Positions 63,855 through 64,000 of a DNA stretch of 64,000 nt are shown here, piece after piece; positions within the stretch are counted from its first letter, which is position 1, and each line of letters starts with the position of its first letter. The DNA lies in contig JACQFI010000035.1 in NCBI GenBank assembly GCA_016200135.1, forward strand, positions 60,239 through 124,238. The letters run 5' to 3'. The notes beneath the pieces are model-generated. The model saw nothing but the letters and a program-made list of their open reading frames with translations, was not told the DNA's origin and ran no database searches. A program made the position numbers and the translations under genes. The DNA comes from Planctomycetota bacterium (GTDB lineage: Bacteria; Planctomycetota; SZUA-567; H5-PLA8).

Positions 63855-63987
63855 TGCTCTGTTGAAAACCCGCGGCCGCAGCGGAAATTCCCCCCTTAAG
63901 TACGGGGGTATACCGGGGGGTTAACCCCTTCGCGGCCTTAACCTCCCCTTACCCCTCCTTACAGAAGGAGGGGATTTCAACAGAGCA
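63855..63987. mobile_element. Small element bounded by 13-bp perfect inverted repeats
   Basis: TGCTCTGTTGAAA (63855-63867) and TTTCAACAGAGCA (63975-63987) are exact complements bounding 133 bp. The interior holds CCCCCC/GGGGG and CCCCTCC-ttacaga-GGAGGGG hairpins and no coding region. It stands just upstream of the small membrane-protein gene. It looks like a MITE- or REP-type non-autonomous element. No target duplication is evident. Confidence 0.6.
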
Positions 63988-64000
63988 AGAATCGCCCATA

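Overview
The window is GC-rich bacterial chromosome. Several traits point to the Planctomycetota / Lentisphaerota / Verrucomicrobiota side of the tree or a neighbouring phylum such as Hydrogenedentota: a Ser/Thr kinase with a long TPR tail, a MoxR-DUF58-BatA-VWA-DUF4175 operon, a PQQ-type propeller opening with the typical DWPQFLGPNRNG, a DUF2330 protein, Gfo/Idh/MocA and heparinase-type enzymes, and small RRRFQLHL-type membrane proteins. The phylum is an inference from gene content only. No database search was possible.

Layout. 1-6.6 kb: 3' end of a membrane glycosyltransferase, ribosomal protein S1 with a strong terminator, a response regulator with a decayed receiver partner, tRNA-Val(CAC), and a secreted transglutaminase-like protein. 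6.6-12.4 kb: a small repeat-rich secreted protein, a putative glycoside hydrolase, a heparinase-like enzyme and an MFS exporter. 12.5-24.4 kb: poorly known envelope and signalling genes, including a TPR-like membrane protein, a pseudo-receiver/PilZ protein, a BMP-family binding protein, an SH3 / inactive M48 pair and the kinase. 24.5-29.2 kb: a three-gene operon (FAD oxidoreductase, M14 carboxypeptidase, LacI regulator) behind a promoter whose spacer holds a perfect LacI-type palindrome. 29.4-33.5 kb: a GldA/F/G-like ABC operon with a DUF4340 protein. 33.6-48 kb: HtrA, then a division and cell-wall (dcw) cluster on the minus strand: mraY, ftsW, murG, murC, a PQQ-propeller insertion, murB, ddl, ftsQ, ftsA and an ftsZ-position gene. 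48-53 kb: DUF2330, a TIM-barrel hydrolase, DUF1992, a small membrane protein and Gfo/Idh/MocA. 53-62 kb: the MoxR operon. 62-64 kb: a LamG protein, a small membrane protein and a terminal-inverted-repeat element.

The most interesting observation is at 35141-37479. The gene in the ftsZ position still aligns along its length with FtsZ, but it has lost the glycine-rich GTP signature, the N-T-D contact, the catalytic T7-loop aspartate and the C-terminal tail. The adjacent FtsA has lost its phosphate-2 (TTD) and GGG adenosine motifs but keeps a membrane-targeting helix. MraY, MurG, MurC, MurB, Ddl and FtsW look intact. This looks like a division apparatus caught partway through loss or repurposing of the FtsZ/FtsA pair.

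A second theme is a dispersed family of intergenic elements. Each is built from 7-9 bp tandem words, usually arranged as facing inverted arms (8.9, 12.5, 15.8, 17.5, 44.2, 46.8, 57.6 and 60.9 kb). They sit alongside REP-like double hairpins (35.0 and 53.0 kb) and longer hairpin islands.
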